Shown one piece after another: positions 10,727 to 22,219 of a DNA stretch of 64,000 nt (positions are counted from its first letter, which is position 1; each line of letters starts with the position of its first letter). Source of the DNA: Leptidea sinapis. Lineage: Eukaryota > Arthropoda > Insecta > Lepidoptera > Pieridae. The stretch covers positions 585,501 through 649,500 of the forward strand of contig NC_066265.1 of assembly GCF_905404315.1 (NCBI RefSeq), given 5' to 3'. Below the pieces are notes generated by a model. It was not told the DNA's origin, made no database searches, and saw nothing but the letters and a program-made list of their open reading frames with translations. The translations under genes and the position numbers were made by a program.

Positions 10727-13700
10727 TTTTTGGAATAGGAGGACAAACGAGCGTACGGGTCACCTGGTGTTAAGTGATCACCGCCGCCCACACTCCTGCA
10801 ACACCAGAGGAATCACAAGAGCGTTGCCGGCCTTTAAGGAAGGTGTACGCGCTTTTCTTGAAGGTACCCATGTCGTATCGTCCCGGAAACACCGCACACG
10901 GAAGCTCATTCCACAGCTTCGTTGTACGAGGAAGAAAGCTCCTTGAAAACCGCACTGTGGAGGACCGCCACACATCCAGATGGTGGGGATGAAATCCTAA
11001 CTTGTGGCGTGTCGTGCGAAGGTGGAATTCGGCGGCAGGAATCAGGTTGAACAGCTCTTCGGAACACCCCGTGATAGATGCGGTAGAAAACACACAATGA
11101 AGCGACGTCTCTACGCAACGCCAAATGATCCAGCCGTTCACAGAGTACTGGGTTCCCGAGAATTCGAGCTGCTCTGCGTTGCACGCGGTCAAATGGATCG
11201 AGCTGATACTGGGGTGCGCCAGACCAGAGATGACAGCAATACTCCATGTGAGGCCGGACCTGCGCTTTGTAGAGCGCTAGAATGTGGGCCGGCTTGAAGT
11301 ATTGCCGTGCTCTATTTATGACGCCCAGTTTCTTTGAAGCCTGTTTGGCTTTGCTCTCCAGATGGCCACGGAATTGGCAATTGCTCGAGATTTCGAAACC
11401 CAGTATTCCGATACTAGGCGAGGCTTTAAGGGAAGTGTTCTCGAACGGTACGGCAAATGGGTTTTTTTTAGTGGTAAACGCGCAAACTTGAGTCTTCTGG
11501 GGGTTAAATTGGACAAGGTTCAACTTACCCCATTCCGCGACCTTCTCGAGAGAGGACTCGATAGAAGACACAAGTTTCTCCCGGCACTGGTCGACGTTTT
11601 CCCGAGAGAGACCTGCATGGCCCGTGTATACGGCATCACCAGTGCTATCGTCTGCATAGCAATGCATGTTGGCGGTGTCCAACATATCATTGATATGCAG
11701 AAGAAACAGCGTGGGAGATAGCACACAGCCTTGGGGCACTCCAGCGTTCACGGGCTTGGGATTCGAGCAATAACCGTCGATAACGACCTGTATGCTGCGC
11801 CCAGTGAGGAAGCTGGAGGTCCACTTGCATAAGCTCTCGGGAAGCCCAAATGATGGAAGTTTTGCGAGGAGCGCCTTGTGCCATACACGATCAAAGGCCT
11901 TCGCTATATCCAGACCAACTGCCAGGCCTTCCCCCTTGCTTTCAATAGCCGCCGCCCATCTATGTGTTAGGTATACCAGAAGATCGCCAGTCGACCGACC
12001 ATTGCGAAAGCCGTACTGCCGGTCGTTGATCAACTGGTGACCCTCAAGGTATACCAAGAGCTGGCGGTTAATTATGCTCTCCATGATTTTGGAGAGTAGG
12101 GAGGTAATCGCAATAGGCCTGTAGTTTGCCGGATCCGAATTGTCTCCTTTTTTTGGGATCGGATGGACAAGGGCTGACTTCCATGAATCAGGGACTACGC
12201 CTTTTGAATAAGAGTGCCGGAATAAACGCGTTAGCACCGGCGTCAACTCAGGGGCACACGTTCTAAGCACGATTGGAGAAATGCCATCCGGCCCGCTCGA
12301 CTTCCTGACGTCCAACGAAAACAGAGCTCGCCTAACAGTTTTCTGTCGGAACTGTACTTCAGGCATGGAGCTCTGACACCGCGGGATGGTCGGCGGTGTT
12401 TTTCCGTTGTCGTCAAGAGTCGAGTTGGAGGCAAAAAGAGTGCACAGGAGATCGGCTTTCTCTTTTGCCGTATGGGCCAGGGTGTCATTCCTCATGTGCA
12501 ACGGCGGCATGGACGGGAGGTTGAAGTTACCAAGAGCAGCTTTCGACAACGACCAGAACTTGCGTGTTCCGGTCGGGTAACTGGAAAGCTGCTCGCCAAT
12601 TTTGACGACGTGCTTCGATTTCGCACGGGCGATTTGCCGCTTAAAAAATCTGGAGGCACGGTTATATTTCCTCTTCAGAACTTTGCAGTTCGGATCCTTT
12701 GAGCCCAGCGCCGCAACCCAAGTTCGATACGCCTGTTTTTTGCAGTCAGATGCTGCTTTAACTGACGCATCGAACCAGGGCTGTGATCTGCCACCGATCG
12801 GTACTACAGAGCTTGGTATAAAAATATCCATGCCCTGCAGTATCACATCGGCTACTGCAACGGCGCAGGCACTAGGATCATCCGAAGGGAAACAAACCCT
12901 GCCCCAAGGGTAGGATGCAAAAAAGGAACGCATCCTATCCCAATCTGCTGACTTGTAGTGCCAAACGCGGCGGGTCGCTGGTGGTCTGCGACGTTGGCGT
13001 CGGATAGGCACTACACTCCTGACCAGGCAATGGTCGGACGTTCCGAGAGGGGCGTCGACAGAGACCTGGTAACCATCGGGATGTGTAGTCAGCAGAAGAT
13101 CTAATAAGGACGGCATGTGGCTATCCACATCCGGGAGCCGCGTCGGCGACTCAACCAATTGGGACAGACCATACGCCAATGCAAAGTTATGCACAGATCG
13201 CCCTGCGTAGTCTGTGGTACGTGATCCAAGCCATTCGGCATTGTGCCCGTTGAAATCACCCAAGACTACGATTTCAGCGGAGGGGATCTGAGCAAGCACG
13301 TCATCAAATGCCGCTTGAACGCAGCCCATGAGGTGATCCGTTTCTGCGTTACCACTATGGGACCTGTAGACACACGCATAGATGCGGACGCGGTCCTCTA
13401 AATCTACGCGGAGCCAGAGAGTAGACAGGCCCCTACCCTCAAAATTGCCGAGACGGCGACAGCAGATATCCTCCCTAACGTACACACATACCCCGGCATG
13501 AGGCATGAAATTATGCTCAATTTTGTACCCGGGGTACGTTAAATATGATGCTAGGTCTCGAGATATCTGCGTCTCCGTAAGGAAACACAAGGCCGGCTGC
13601 GACGTCTCAAGGTGGTGGTGGACGGCGTTTAAGTTGGAGTGAATTCCCCGGATGTTACAAAAGTCCACATTAAGCGTGGAGCGGGGTGCCGTGGTGTTGC

Positions 13701-13845
13701 TGCCCTGTTTGTCCTGTGACATACACGGTACTGTGCCCTCCCCAGAATACGAAGGGCAGCCCGAGCACGAATGCTCGGGGAGGGATTCTCTGGCTCTACA
13801 AGAGCCGGTACCCTCCTGGGGTAATTTCTCTTTAAATACCGCTCT
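10727..13845 (-). mobile_element. A1: nearly full-length single-ORF non-LTR retrotransposon (RTE/Proto2-like architecture)
   Basis: This element of about 3.1 kb on the minus strand has a short 5' leader (about 13723-13845), one long ORF and almost no 3' UTR, ending in a poly(A) that appears as the T-run at 10727-10737. Flanks on both sides carry AATAATATATATAT-like sequence (about 10700 and 13847), a plausible target-site duplication, though AT repeats make it uncertain. Further fragments of the family lie at 15008, 39004, 41322, 55539, 57495 (opposite orientation) and 57841. From memory, the 3' end motif with CCGCCGCCCAC is abundant in lepidopteran genomes. The clade is unresolved. Confidence 0.85.
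10770..13722 (-). pseudogene. A1 endonuclease/reverse transcriptase, one frameshift from intact
   Basis: The ATG at 13722 opens a frame of 938 codons to 10906. AP-endonuclease motifs come first (FCNIRGIHSNL, FLTETQIS, VVLGDFNGHNAEW, LLDLLLTTHPD, GTSDHCLV; about residues 20-240). RT motifs follow: SSGPDGISPIVL, NYRPIAITSLLSKIME, RQYGFRNGRSTGD, LDIAKAFDRVW, NAGVPQGCVLSP and the catalytic YADD (11647-11658). Comparison with copy A4 shows that a 2-bp loss near 11064-11071 shifts the C-terminal 95 residues into another frame, which continues cleanly to 10770. The missing tail (WRSSTVRFSRSFLPRTTKLW) is therefore encoded but out of frame. This is the best-preserved element ORF in the window. Confidence 0.9.
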
Positions 13846-13881
13846 AATAATATATATATTTATTATTCTTTTTTTTTAACT

Positions 13882-13917
<36 letters not shown>

Positions 13918-14085
13918 GTAATATTAATGCAAGAGCTGTATTAAGTTTGAAGTATAGTTACATGTATATAGTAAATATGATAAAGTGTCCGTGATATAAA
14001 TAGCATTAGTATTTTAGAGTCTGAGTGTTTGGACATTAAATAAAACAACTGCTTGACTGTGAGGAATATGTGGAAGATGATAATT

Positions 14086-14123
<38 letters not shown>

Positions 14124-14155
14124 TGTAACTGAAATAAATTATCATCTTCCACATC

Positions 14156-14218
<63 letters not shown>

Positions 14219-14283
14219 TGTAACTGAAATAAATTATCATCTTCCACATATTCCTGGATTTTGTATATATATATACAAAATCC
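13846..14283. repeat. AT microsatellites and palindromes
   Basis: (TA)n runs lie at about 13850-13916, 14092-14120 and 14157-14217. Between them, a 23-nt arm at 14070-14092 (GTGGAAGATGATAATTTATT...) is repeated in inverted orientation at about 14130-14152 and again at about 14225-14247, so the tract can fold into alternative hairpins. A perfect 28-bp palindrome with core GTATATATATATAC is at 14256-14283. The block interrupts the diverged LTR that starts near 14018. Confidence 0.85.
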
Positions 14284-14692
14284 TTAAAACTAGTTAACCA
14301 ATTACAATTGTTACTTAAAAAATATTTACAAGTTTAGAAAATACACACCAATACTAAAGCTTACATTTTGACCAATAGTAAAACGTTTCATTCAATAAGA
14401 ATTATTGAGAATAATATTATGTGTTCTATCTCGCTCTAAAACTAATGCTATCGCAGTAAACCAGCCAGCGAGTGCGCGCTTGTTTAAACTCGCGCCGAAC
14501 CTCGATCATCCGATGTCAATGAGCATTTAGCACCTACTCTGTCGCTCATTGATCAAAATTGCATGAATAGTGAGTATATCTGCGGTGAGATGCTTGATAC
14601 TGAGAACGTGACGATGCTTGTACTTTGATGAGATGACTACTGGTGATTTGTATGATTCTATGACTTGATGTACAGCATTATGAAATGGTTCT
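14018..14692 (-). mobile_element. Diverged LTR of the Gypsy family (possibly a solo LTR)
   Basis: The sequence matches the LTRs at 16863-21615 and 35523-37694: TTAAATAAAACAACTGCTTG near 14037, AAAACGTTTCATTCAATAAG near 14383, and the GATGTACAGCATTATGAAAT end near 14690. It is clearly more diverged than those two are from each other, contains the AT/palindrome block, and has extra bases near 14456-14480. No internal Gypsy sequence adjoins it, so it may be a solo LTR or a fragment of another copy. Confidence 0.7.
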
Positions 14693-15007
14693 TATCAGAG
14701 CTACTATTACGGTATATAAAATAAAATGCTCTTTTCAGAACGAATCTTTCGGCATACGCTTATTACAGTTAATATGCACGATTAATATTTCTACGATCTA
14801 TAATGCTACGAAGGTATTACGTTCCAAGTTAGATATTAGACATTTGTATTAATTGATATTATTGGTTGTAGGTACAGCTACAGGAGTCCCCTTCAAGTGA
14901 AACGCACCGGCAACTTGATGTGTCGGCCTGTTCTTGATATTTTGATAGGCTGGGACGTCAAGTTGTTCGTAGGGTCTGGTAACTTAGTATTTTGGGTATT
15001 GGTGGTA
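14693..15007. other. Unassigned sequence between LTR copy and A2
   Basis: There is no open frame of note. Two related segments, CAACTTGATGTGTCGGCCTG and the inverted GGGACGTCAAGTTG, hint at retroelement UTR sequence, but I cannot assign a family. Confidence 0.25.
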
Positions 15008-15540
15008 TTTTTTTTTTATGGAATAGGAGGACAAACGAGCGTATGGGTCACCTGGTGTTAAGTGATCACCGCCGCCCACATTCGCTTACAATACCAGAGG
15101 AATCACAAGAGCGTTGCCGGCCTTTAAGGAAGGTGTACGCGCTTTTTTTGAAGGTACCCATGTCGTATCGTCCCAGAAACACCGCACAAGGAAGCTCATC
15201 CCACAGCTTTGTAGTACGAGGGAGAAAGCTCCTTGAATCAGGTTAAACAGCTCTTCGGTACACTTCCCGTGATAAATGCGGTAGAATTTGGCTTTGCCCT
15301 CCAGATGGCCACGGAATTGGCAATCGCTCGAGATTTCGAGACCCAGTATTCCGATACTAGGCGCGACTTTAAGAGAAGTGTTCTCGAAGAGCGGTGATAC
15401 GACAAATGGGGGTTATTTAGTGGTAAACGCGCAAACTTGAGTCTTCTTGGGGTTAAATTGGACAAGGTTCAATTTACCCCATTCCGCGACCTTCTCGAGA
15501 GAGGACTCGATAGAAGACACAAGTTTCTTCCGGCACTGTG
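15008..15540 (-). mobile_element. A2: 3' fragment of family A with internal deletion
   Basis: From the T-run at 15008 the sequence follows A1's 3' end to about 15239. It then skips roughly 300 bp of RT C-terminal coding sequence and resumes near 15240 to end at 15540 (CCGGCACTG). It encodes only remnants such as LPRTTKLW and the region after the YADD motif, in broken frames. No target-site duplication was found. Confidence 0.8.
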
Positions 15541-16862
15541 TACCGTCCAGCGGCTAATACGCCAAAATGGCGGCAGCGTGCCGGTAAGCGGCTTTACTTG
15601 GTTCCAGGTAAATAAAACCAGATTCGCTTACCGAGCAATTTATTGTCAAATTTTGCCGCGGCTGGCTTGTGGCACACAAATTTATATGGTCGTGAGTAGG
15701 GCCTTAATATCTGCTTTTACTCTTGGCTTGTGAGTACTCCCCTGTGTGTTTGGCCGAAGATGTTGGGATGGCCCGGGTCGGAGAAAGGGGTCACGCAGTA
15801 GACGCCACACGTGGTCAGCCTCCGAAGCCGCGTTCCAGCTGCTTCTATCGGGATGAAGTTGCCGTAACTTGAGCGCTTGAGCTTTACTTCATATATTACT
15901 GCATATTTTATTCCTGGAAATTAAGAGCAGCGGAACTTAACACGTGGTCTTTCATTTCCGTTCTGGGGCACCAACGTCGGCAATACGAACAGGTTCGATA
16001 TTAACACATAGAAGAGTTGCCGATAGTGTAGGTACAACCAGAACGGAATTTACAATAAAATAAAAGCTGAAGGCTAATAGAAAAGGGTAATAGAAACAAT
16101 ATTAAGTTAAAATACAAACTAATAGAAAATGTTATCCTTTTTGAAAGTTGTCTTGTAAAAAGATGATGCAATAAAATCGAGCTGTTGCAATGAGTAGACA
16201 AATTACTTTAAATTACTTTAATACTAAACTATTTCAAAAGTGCTTAAGCAAAGCTGAATTAAACATAATGAATAAATGAAGCCTACTATAATTACGTACA
16301 CAAAATGAAAACTAAAAGGCTGAAATAAAAGAAGCTAGCTATGAATTATGATAAAATGATCAATACCTATTAATTATATGTGCCATTCAAAACTTACCCT
16401 AATACGGGAGAAAACACACACTAATTTAGAAAAGAAAGAATTAGTTTAGTGTAGCAATGCCGTGACTCTCATCTAAAACGATTCGAACACGACTGCCGGC
16501 TCAAGGTGACCCGGGCGGGGCCCTTCGGAACAACTTCGGTTACACGCTCGTTTGATTAAATATAATCTGTGGCGTCTCCGTCGCTGCACCTATCGCTTGC
16601 GCCTACCGGGAATCTTTATCAATGACACTTAAGGTGTCTTGCTATTTGAGATAGGAAGGTTGTATAATATTTTTTAAATCACAATTCATAAGCTAATATA
16701 ATATAACTAATTAATAAAAAACGATAATATATATTGTCGTATAATATTATATATATATCCGCTTTAATTATTAGTCTCAATTTCTTGCAATTACCTTTCA
16801 TTCAACCTTTCTTAAATCCATTCATACGTACCTCTTATACTGACATCTCAGAACTACGACGT
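15541..16862. other. Possible LTR-retroelement leader (minus strand) and AT-rich sequence
   Basis: No supported gene. Read on the minus strand, about 16060-15985 contains an AATAAA-like signal and ends before TTGGTGCCCCAGAACGG (about 15961-15977), which has the look of a primer-binding site after an LTR. The following roughly 400 bp could be a leader or decayed gag, but no protein family is recognisable. The stretch 16480-16620 is locally GC-richer (CCCGGGCGGGGCCC) and unassigned. Confidence 0.3.
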
Positions 16863-16962
16863 AATGAGACTTTAGAGACTGAGCGTTTGGCGATTAAATA
16901 AAACAACTGCTTGACTGTGAGGAATATGTGGAAGATATATGGAAGATATGATTTATTAAAAA

Positions 16963-19023
16963 AAAAAAATTCAAATTCAAAATTTCTATATTTGGTATTA
17001 AAATATATATACAAAATTACTTAAATCTACTTATTAAAGCAATTTACAATTAAGCCTTATATATGTAGGTATCAGAAAAATTATTTCTACAACCCTATCT
17101 ACGTATTAAAGGATAAAACTTTATTATGCTTAAAAACTAATACATGAGGTTTGTGGGGGGGAAATCCAGGAAACTGGGAAAACCTGGCTATTTGGTATTG
17201 ACATAACGTAATATTAATCGTAACCTATCACTTAACCTTAACTTAACCTAAGACTAATGACTCGAACTTAAAACTAACTTAAAAACTAAGGTAAATAAAT
17301 ACATAGATATGTATACATACATATATAATATATAAATATAAGAGGGGTGTGGGGAGGGGGGGGATCTTGGGAAGGGGAAGGAGGGAGAGGGAATAGGAGG
17401 CCAGTTTTCGCCGTTATTTAATTCTTATAACTAAACCAAGTTACAATATATTGGTTTTACATTTATTCAGACCTAGCTAGAACTCTGTGTGCGTGAGTGT
17501 GTGTGTGTATACGCTAGTGTTCTGTGAGCTCTAACCAGTTGTGATGTGGTAATGCATGTTTATAACGTTTTATGCTGAGGCAGTACTCTGTGAGTGACTT
17601 ACGACTACAAGTCGACCGGAGGGCGGGGTTTATTCCGTCCTTCAGTCGGCGTAGCCCTCTGTAGAAGCTATGAGATATTTCTTGTATGTGTTGTTCTAAT
17701 ATTGGGATGTTTTTCTTTACATGAAGTCGTTTAAGATTTGTACGCGGGTGGGTCCGGTAGATGGTTTTAAGGGATCTATTTTGCACAGTTTGTAGTTTAC
17801 GATAATTGTTTTGATTTGTGTTAATCCATACCGGACTTGCGTATGTCATGACCGGGCGTATGTAGGACTGGTATAGTAGACGCTTGTTACTAGTTGAGAG
17901 AGTGGAATTCCTATAGAAAATGGGTCTCAACAGGCTCAAGGCAGTAAGTGCCTTAGAGCGGGCGTAATTAATATGAGGCGTGAAGGAAAGTTTCCGGTCG
18001 AGGATAAGTCCTAGGTATTTAGCCTGTGACTGCCATTCGACCGGGTGGTTATTAATATGTGGCTTTAAAGAGATATTGAGTTTACGGGAAGTTTGACCTT
18101 CCGGCGGCGTGTGACCTTCGGAAACCGAATTGTTCCTCAGGTAGGTTTGATTCTATAAGTGAGTTTATTCTATTATTAATTAAAATTTCTAATATTTTAC
18201 TTTGTGTGCAAAGTAAACTAATTGGTCTGTAGTTCGCGGGGGAGGTGGGGTCTTTTCCCAGTTTGTGTATCGCGTTGATTACTGCTATTTTCCAGGACGA
18301 GGGAAAATAGGTAAGACGGAGGCATGCATTCAATATATTAACTAAGGTGTCTATTGCTTTTGAAGGGAGGTGTTTTAGAAGTATGTTCTGTATGTCGACG
18401 TGCCCGGGGGCTTTTCGCGGTTATCAGGTTTTTAAAATTAATTTGACTTCGCGAGGTACAACTGGCGTAGGTGCGGTCGGTCCGTTTATTTTGTAAAGGT
18501 GGTCTAGAGACCGCGACACCTCGCGTTCGGTGTCGGGGTCGCTCAGATCCACGGTGAGTCTATGCTGTCGCTCAAAGTGTGTACCTAGGGCCTCGGCCTT
18601 TTCAGCGTCCGACCGGGCGGGGCCCGAGGGGGTGCTGAAGCAGGGTAGAGGGGTGTGTACGTTTTTAAGGCGTCTCGCGAACTGCCAGAGGGAATTGTCG
18701 CGGGTGTCAAGCGATTCGAGCTTTTTGTTCCATTCGTTGGAAGTGTGAGATTTTATTTTAAAAGATATTTGGTTTTGAAGTGAATTAATAATCGTGTTAA
18801 ACCGGCGCGTATGAAGTCTCTGTGCGTGATGTCGGTATTGGTTTTTTAGTTTGATAAGTCTTGTTATGTCGTGTGGAAGTTTGTTTGTTTGGTTCGGTGT
18901 GAACGTCGGGATGTTCGCGTTACGGGCTTTGATTATAGCGTCAGTCAGTGTTTGTATGGCGTTGTCCACTAATTCGGGTCGGTGTAATTTTAAGGAGCCG
19001 GGGGTTTTAAGGAGCCGGGGGGG
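16963..19023 (-). mobile_element. Z: 5'-truncated Jockey-like non-LTR copy inserted in the LTR
   Basis: It is flanked by TATGATTTATTAAAAA at 16947-16962 and 19024-19039, a 16-bp target-site duplication. On the minus strand it runs from partway into ORF2 to a 3' UTR ending in TTTGAATTTGAATTT-type repeats near 16970. A 20-bp motif with GGAGCCGGGGG is duplicated at its 5' junction (about 18991-19023). G-rich 3' UTR tracts occur at 17339-17400. Confidence 0.85.
17514..18969 (-). pseudogene. Z ORF2 remnant, reverse transcriptase with palm deleted
   Basis: Pieces in order on the minus strand are the connector between endonuclease and RT (18969-18424, with NSLWQFARRLKN and SDAEKAEALGTHFE), RT fingers (18333-18082, with NYRPISLLCTQSKILE and EEQFGFRRSHAAGR), and the thumb/C-terminal part (17939-17514, with YIRPVMTYASPVW and LQTVQNRSLKTIYR). 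Motifs A, B and the catalytic DD are missing: the frame jumps from the fingers to the region just after YADD near 18082-18100, a deletion estimated at about 450 bp. Nonfunctional. Confidence 0.8.
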
Positions 19024-19079
19024 TATGATTTATTAAAAAGTTACACGATATATATACAAAATACTTAAAACTAGTTACC

Positions 19080-21169
19080 AGGACTGTACTAAAGTATTAC
19101 TTACTTATTTTTGTGCGTACGTGTGTGTCCTTGTCTCGGCCCCCGCGCCGAGCAGACTACTACACGCGCCTGTGCTCACGCCCCGCTACGCCGCCACGCT
19201 ACGCCCAGTGCTACGCTACGCAGCTCCGCTACGTGTGGTACGAGGTATACTACGCCAAGTTCGACTGGTTACGTCGAATTCGTTCCGGCCCGCAGCTTGT
19301 TTACAGCAATTTTTATAGTTCTAGTTCCTGCAGACATGGAGTTCTCAGACTCCGCCTCCTGCAGCCGCAAGCGGCCAGTCCATTCCTCCTCGGAGGAATC
19401 AGATAACGGAACACTAACTGGTTCCGTACTCGACACCTCTCTTCGACCCTATCGTCCCTCAGACGATTCATTTCAACTGGTTCAGTCCAGAAAGAAGCGT
19501 CAGCCCAAGCGCATCGCGACTGATAAGATTTCAACCTCCTCTTCCTTCTCAGTACCATTAATGTCCCTCGACATTAGTTAACCCCAGGACTCTGTACCCT
19601 CCTCTTGCCAACCGGCGACACGCTCGCCCGTCCACCCTAATAACAAGCCTCCACCGCCAATCTTTCTCCGAGATAAGGCAAAGTGGACATACGTAGCCCA
19701 ACTTTGCATCGATCACAAGGTGCGATACACCCGTGCCTCAAACACAGGTGAGGCAATACGCATAGTCGTACCGACCACGGACAACTTTCGCAACCTCACT
19801 CTCCTCCTCTCGCGTAACAACGTGCTTTACCACACTTATGCGCTCCCGGAAGAGCGCAAGGTCAAGGCTGTCCTCCGAGGCCTCCCGTACGAGCGCTCTA
19901 ATGAGCTCATACAGGAGGACCTTGTCAAAAAAGGCTTTCCGGTCGAGGCTGTACATAAAATGAACAGCCGTACCGGGAAGAAGTAGCCGTTAGCATTCTA
20001 ACTAACGTCCCTGAAGCCAGGGAACTTTTCAAAGGAGAGCTCACCGTATGTGGGCTCTCCAACATACGTGTGGAAGCCCCACACAAGCGGGGGTTCCCCG
20101 GTCAATGTCACCGCTGCCAGATGTATGGTCACGCAGCGGCAAACTGCTCTGCCCCTCCCAGGTGCGTAAAGTGCCTCGAACCCCACAGCACCAAAGAGTG
20201 CAAACGCACTCGCGACGAGGTACCACCTCCCGCATGCATGCTCTGCGGGCAGGAGGGCCATACCGCGAATTATCGCGGATGCCCTTGTGCCCCTCGTTCC
20301 GCCCCGAAGGCAGAATAAGCAGACTTCCAGGCCGCCAAAACAAAGGCCACCTCTGACCTCTAACTCCCAATCCCAGTTTCCTCATATGAGGAATAAAACT
20401 GTCGGGCCCCAACTCTCCACCTCATGGAGACAAGCATCCCCTCCCTCTCAGGCATTCAATGTCTACTCCCGCCCCGCACCGGCCACCTTCAGTGGCCCCA
20501 GGCGGGCAGTACCTCCCCAGGCTCAATCACAGGTGCAAAGCACCCTGAAAGACCTGGAAGAGATCTACGCCTCACTAGACGAAGTCGACATCCACGTAAT
20601 ATCCGTCCTGGCACGGAAACTCAGGACGGCTAAGTCCTCCAAGGAGCGCCTCTTTGCGCTGGCGGAGCACCACCATTTGGTGGCCTCCTTGTAATACCTA
20701 AAGTGCTTAACGCTTACCACATAGTGCGGTACGAGTGAAGCCTAGGGGCGTATCACTCGATCTAACCAATCACTATATTTTTTTTTTCTCCTCTTTCAAT
20801 CTTTCGTCTGACCTGGATTGACAGGTACCAGATACATGTAGCCTCACCTCCCGATTGTGATCATCCTTCTGATGTCGCCAAGTCTCTATTAGACAGCACC
20901 TTCTGTGCATTCCCAGCGCACACTCCCTAGGGTGTGCCGCTTGCGCCTCTCTTCCCCGAGAGATGGTCGCCTACGATGAAGGCTTAGAGGGCACACTGCC
21001 CAAAGCCAACCTCAGGCGGTGTTTAGTGGGTAGGCACTTAGGTTTTCACGTGAGTCCCACATAACCAACGCAGCCTTAGGCTGCGTTGGCGCATGAGCAT
21101 TCACCACGTCCCTCCCGTCGTTATCCCGGAGGGTAGCCCTTTCCCTTTGTCTGGGCGCAACAAAAAAAA
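19080..21169 (+). mobile_element. J1b: internally deleted Jockey-like element (ORF1 plus 3' UTR only)
   Basis: AAAACTAGTTACC is duplicated at 19067-19079 and 21170-21182, so the insertion boundaries are well defined. The copy has a 5' leader, a degenerate ORF1, then directly the 3' UTR (about 20695-21160) ending in GGGCGCAAC and poly(A). The whole ORF2 present in J1a is absent. The family leader starting CTTGTCTCGGCC begins at 19130 and is preceded by 50 bp not shared with J1a or J1c. The first 27 of these (19080-19106) are identical to the start of J2. Confidence 0.85.
19336..20694 (+). pseudogene. J1b ORF1: gag-like zinc-knuckle protein, degraded
   Basis: Starting at an in-frame ATG (19336, MEFSDSASC), the frame holds the basic segment QLVQSRKKRQ, meets a stop at 19579-19581, then continues as the PRE_C2HC region (IRIVVPTTDNF, HTYALPEERKVKAVLRGLP, 19720-19986). 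After another frame change it shows zinc knuckles (CHRCQMYGHAAANC, CVKCLEPHSTKEC, CMLCGQEGHTANYRGC, 20070-20318) and the C-terminal tail to 20694. Compared with J1c, the N-terminal 60 or so residues are missing. Such proteins bind element RNA in Jockey-clade elements. Confidence 0.8.
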
Positions 21170-21615
21170 AAAACTAGTTACCCAATTACAATCGTTACTT
21201 AAAAAATATTTACAAGTTCAGAAAATACACACCAATACTAGAGCTTACATTTTAACCAATAGTAAAACGTTTCATTCAATAAGATTTGAGAATAATATTA
21301 TGTGTTCTATCACGCTCTAAAACTAATGCTATCGCAGTTTGTGTAAACTCGCGTCGAACCTCGATCATACGATGTTAATGAGCATTCCGCACCTACGGCT
21401 CATTGATTAAAATTGCATGAATAGCGATCGACCCCCGAGTCCCGACGCTTCATTCGAGGACGCTCGGCCTTGCTGTGCGGTTGTGTAACGCGGAGCATAT
21501 GACTGATCACGTGAGTATGTCTGCGATCGTCGAGAGAAAGTACGATGCTTGAAACTTCACTGCGATGACTACTGGTGATCTGTATGATTCTATGAGTTGA
21601 TGTACAGCATTATGA

Positions 21616-21936
21616 AATGGTTTATGGTATGTTTGTGGTATGTTTGTTAGGTATGGTATCGGTAAGGTTTTGGGTAACTTGTACAGGTAAAGGTAATGAA
21701 TATAATGTATTGTTTTCTTCAGTTTCATTTAATAAATATGCAGGTTTTAAACGGTCGCTCGATATGTTTGTTTGTCGACCTGGTAAAAACTTTACCGCTT
21801 CGTTTGATAACACGGTACGGTCCTTCATATGGTGTTTGTAATGGTGGTTTTACTGAATCTATTCTTATAAACACATGACTGCATGTGTGTAAGTCTTGAT
21901 TAACGAATATGTGTTTGTTATTACGATGTGAAGTAG
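21616..21936 (-). pseudogene. Gypsy integrase C-terminal segment, detached
   Basis: On the minus strand the peptide reads HVFIRIDSVKPPLQTPYEGPY and RVIKRSGKVFT, followed after a one-base frame change by SSDRLKPAYLLNE. This is the conserved beta-strand tail found at the end of Ty3/Gypsy integrases. It is separated from the integrase core at 26988 by the 5-kb J1a insertion, with GATGTGAAGTAG repeated on both sides of the gap. Confidence 0.85.
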
Positions 21937-22219
21937 TTTTTTTTTTTTTTTTGCGCCCAAGCAAGGGAATGGGCTACCCTCCGGGATAACGACAGGAGGG
22001 ACGTGGTGAATGCTCATGCGCCAACGCAGCCTAAGTCTGCGTTGGTTCTGTGGAACTCACGTAAAAACCTAGGTGCCTACCCACTAAACACCACCTGCAG
22101 TTGGCTTTGGGCAGGTGCCCTCTAAGCCTACATCGAAGGCGACCTTCTCTTGGGGAGAGAGAGGCGCAAGCGGCACTCCCTATGGAGTTTCCGCTGGGAT
22201 ATTGCACAGAAGGTGCTAT

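Larger units (their letters stand above)
16863..21615 (-). mobile_element. 3' LTR of the Gypsy element, split by two nested insertions
   Basis: LTR sequence is present as three pieces: about 16863-16962, 19024-19079 and 21170-21615, adding up to about 600 bp. The left edge (ACTTTAGAGACTGAGCG) corresponds to the LTR edge next to the primer-binding site at 35523. Z fills the first gap and J1b the second, each flanked by a duplication of LTR sequence. Compared by eye with the 5' LTR over about 270 bp, I count four substitutions and one 6-bp indel, which supports that they are the two ends of one element. Confidence 0.8.

Noticed and set aside
11004..12913. Several + strand frames opposite the A1 ORF
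   Set aside because: All are shadows of the minus-strand endonuclease/RT gene; none has motifs of its own.
21060..21130. Possible bacterial-type terminator hairpins in the J1 3' UTR (CCAACGCAGCCTTAGGCTGCGTTGG)-like
   Set aside because: A real hairpin exists in the J1 3' UTR near 21066-21090, but it is part of the retroelement RNA and occurs degraded at 22020 and 57100; no terminator role is supported.
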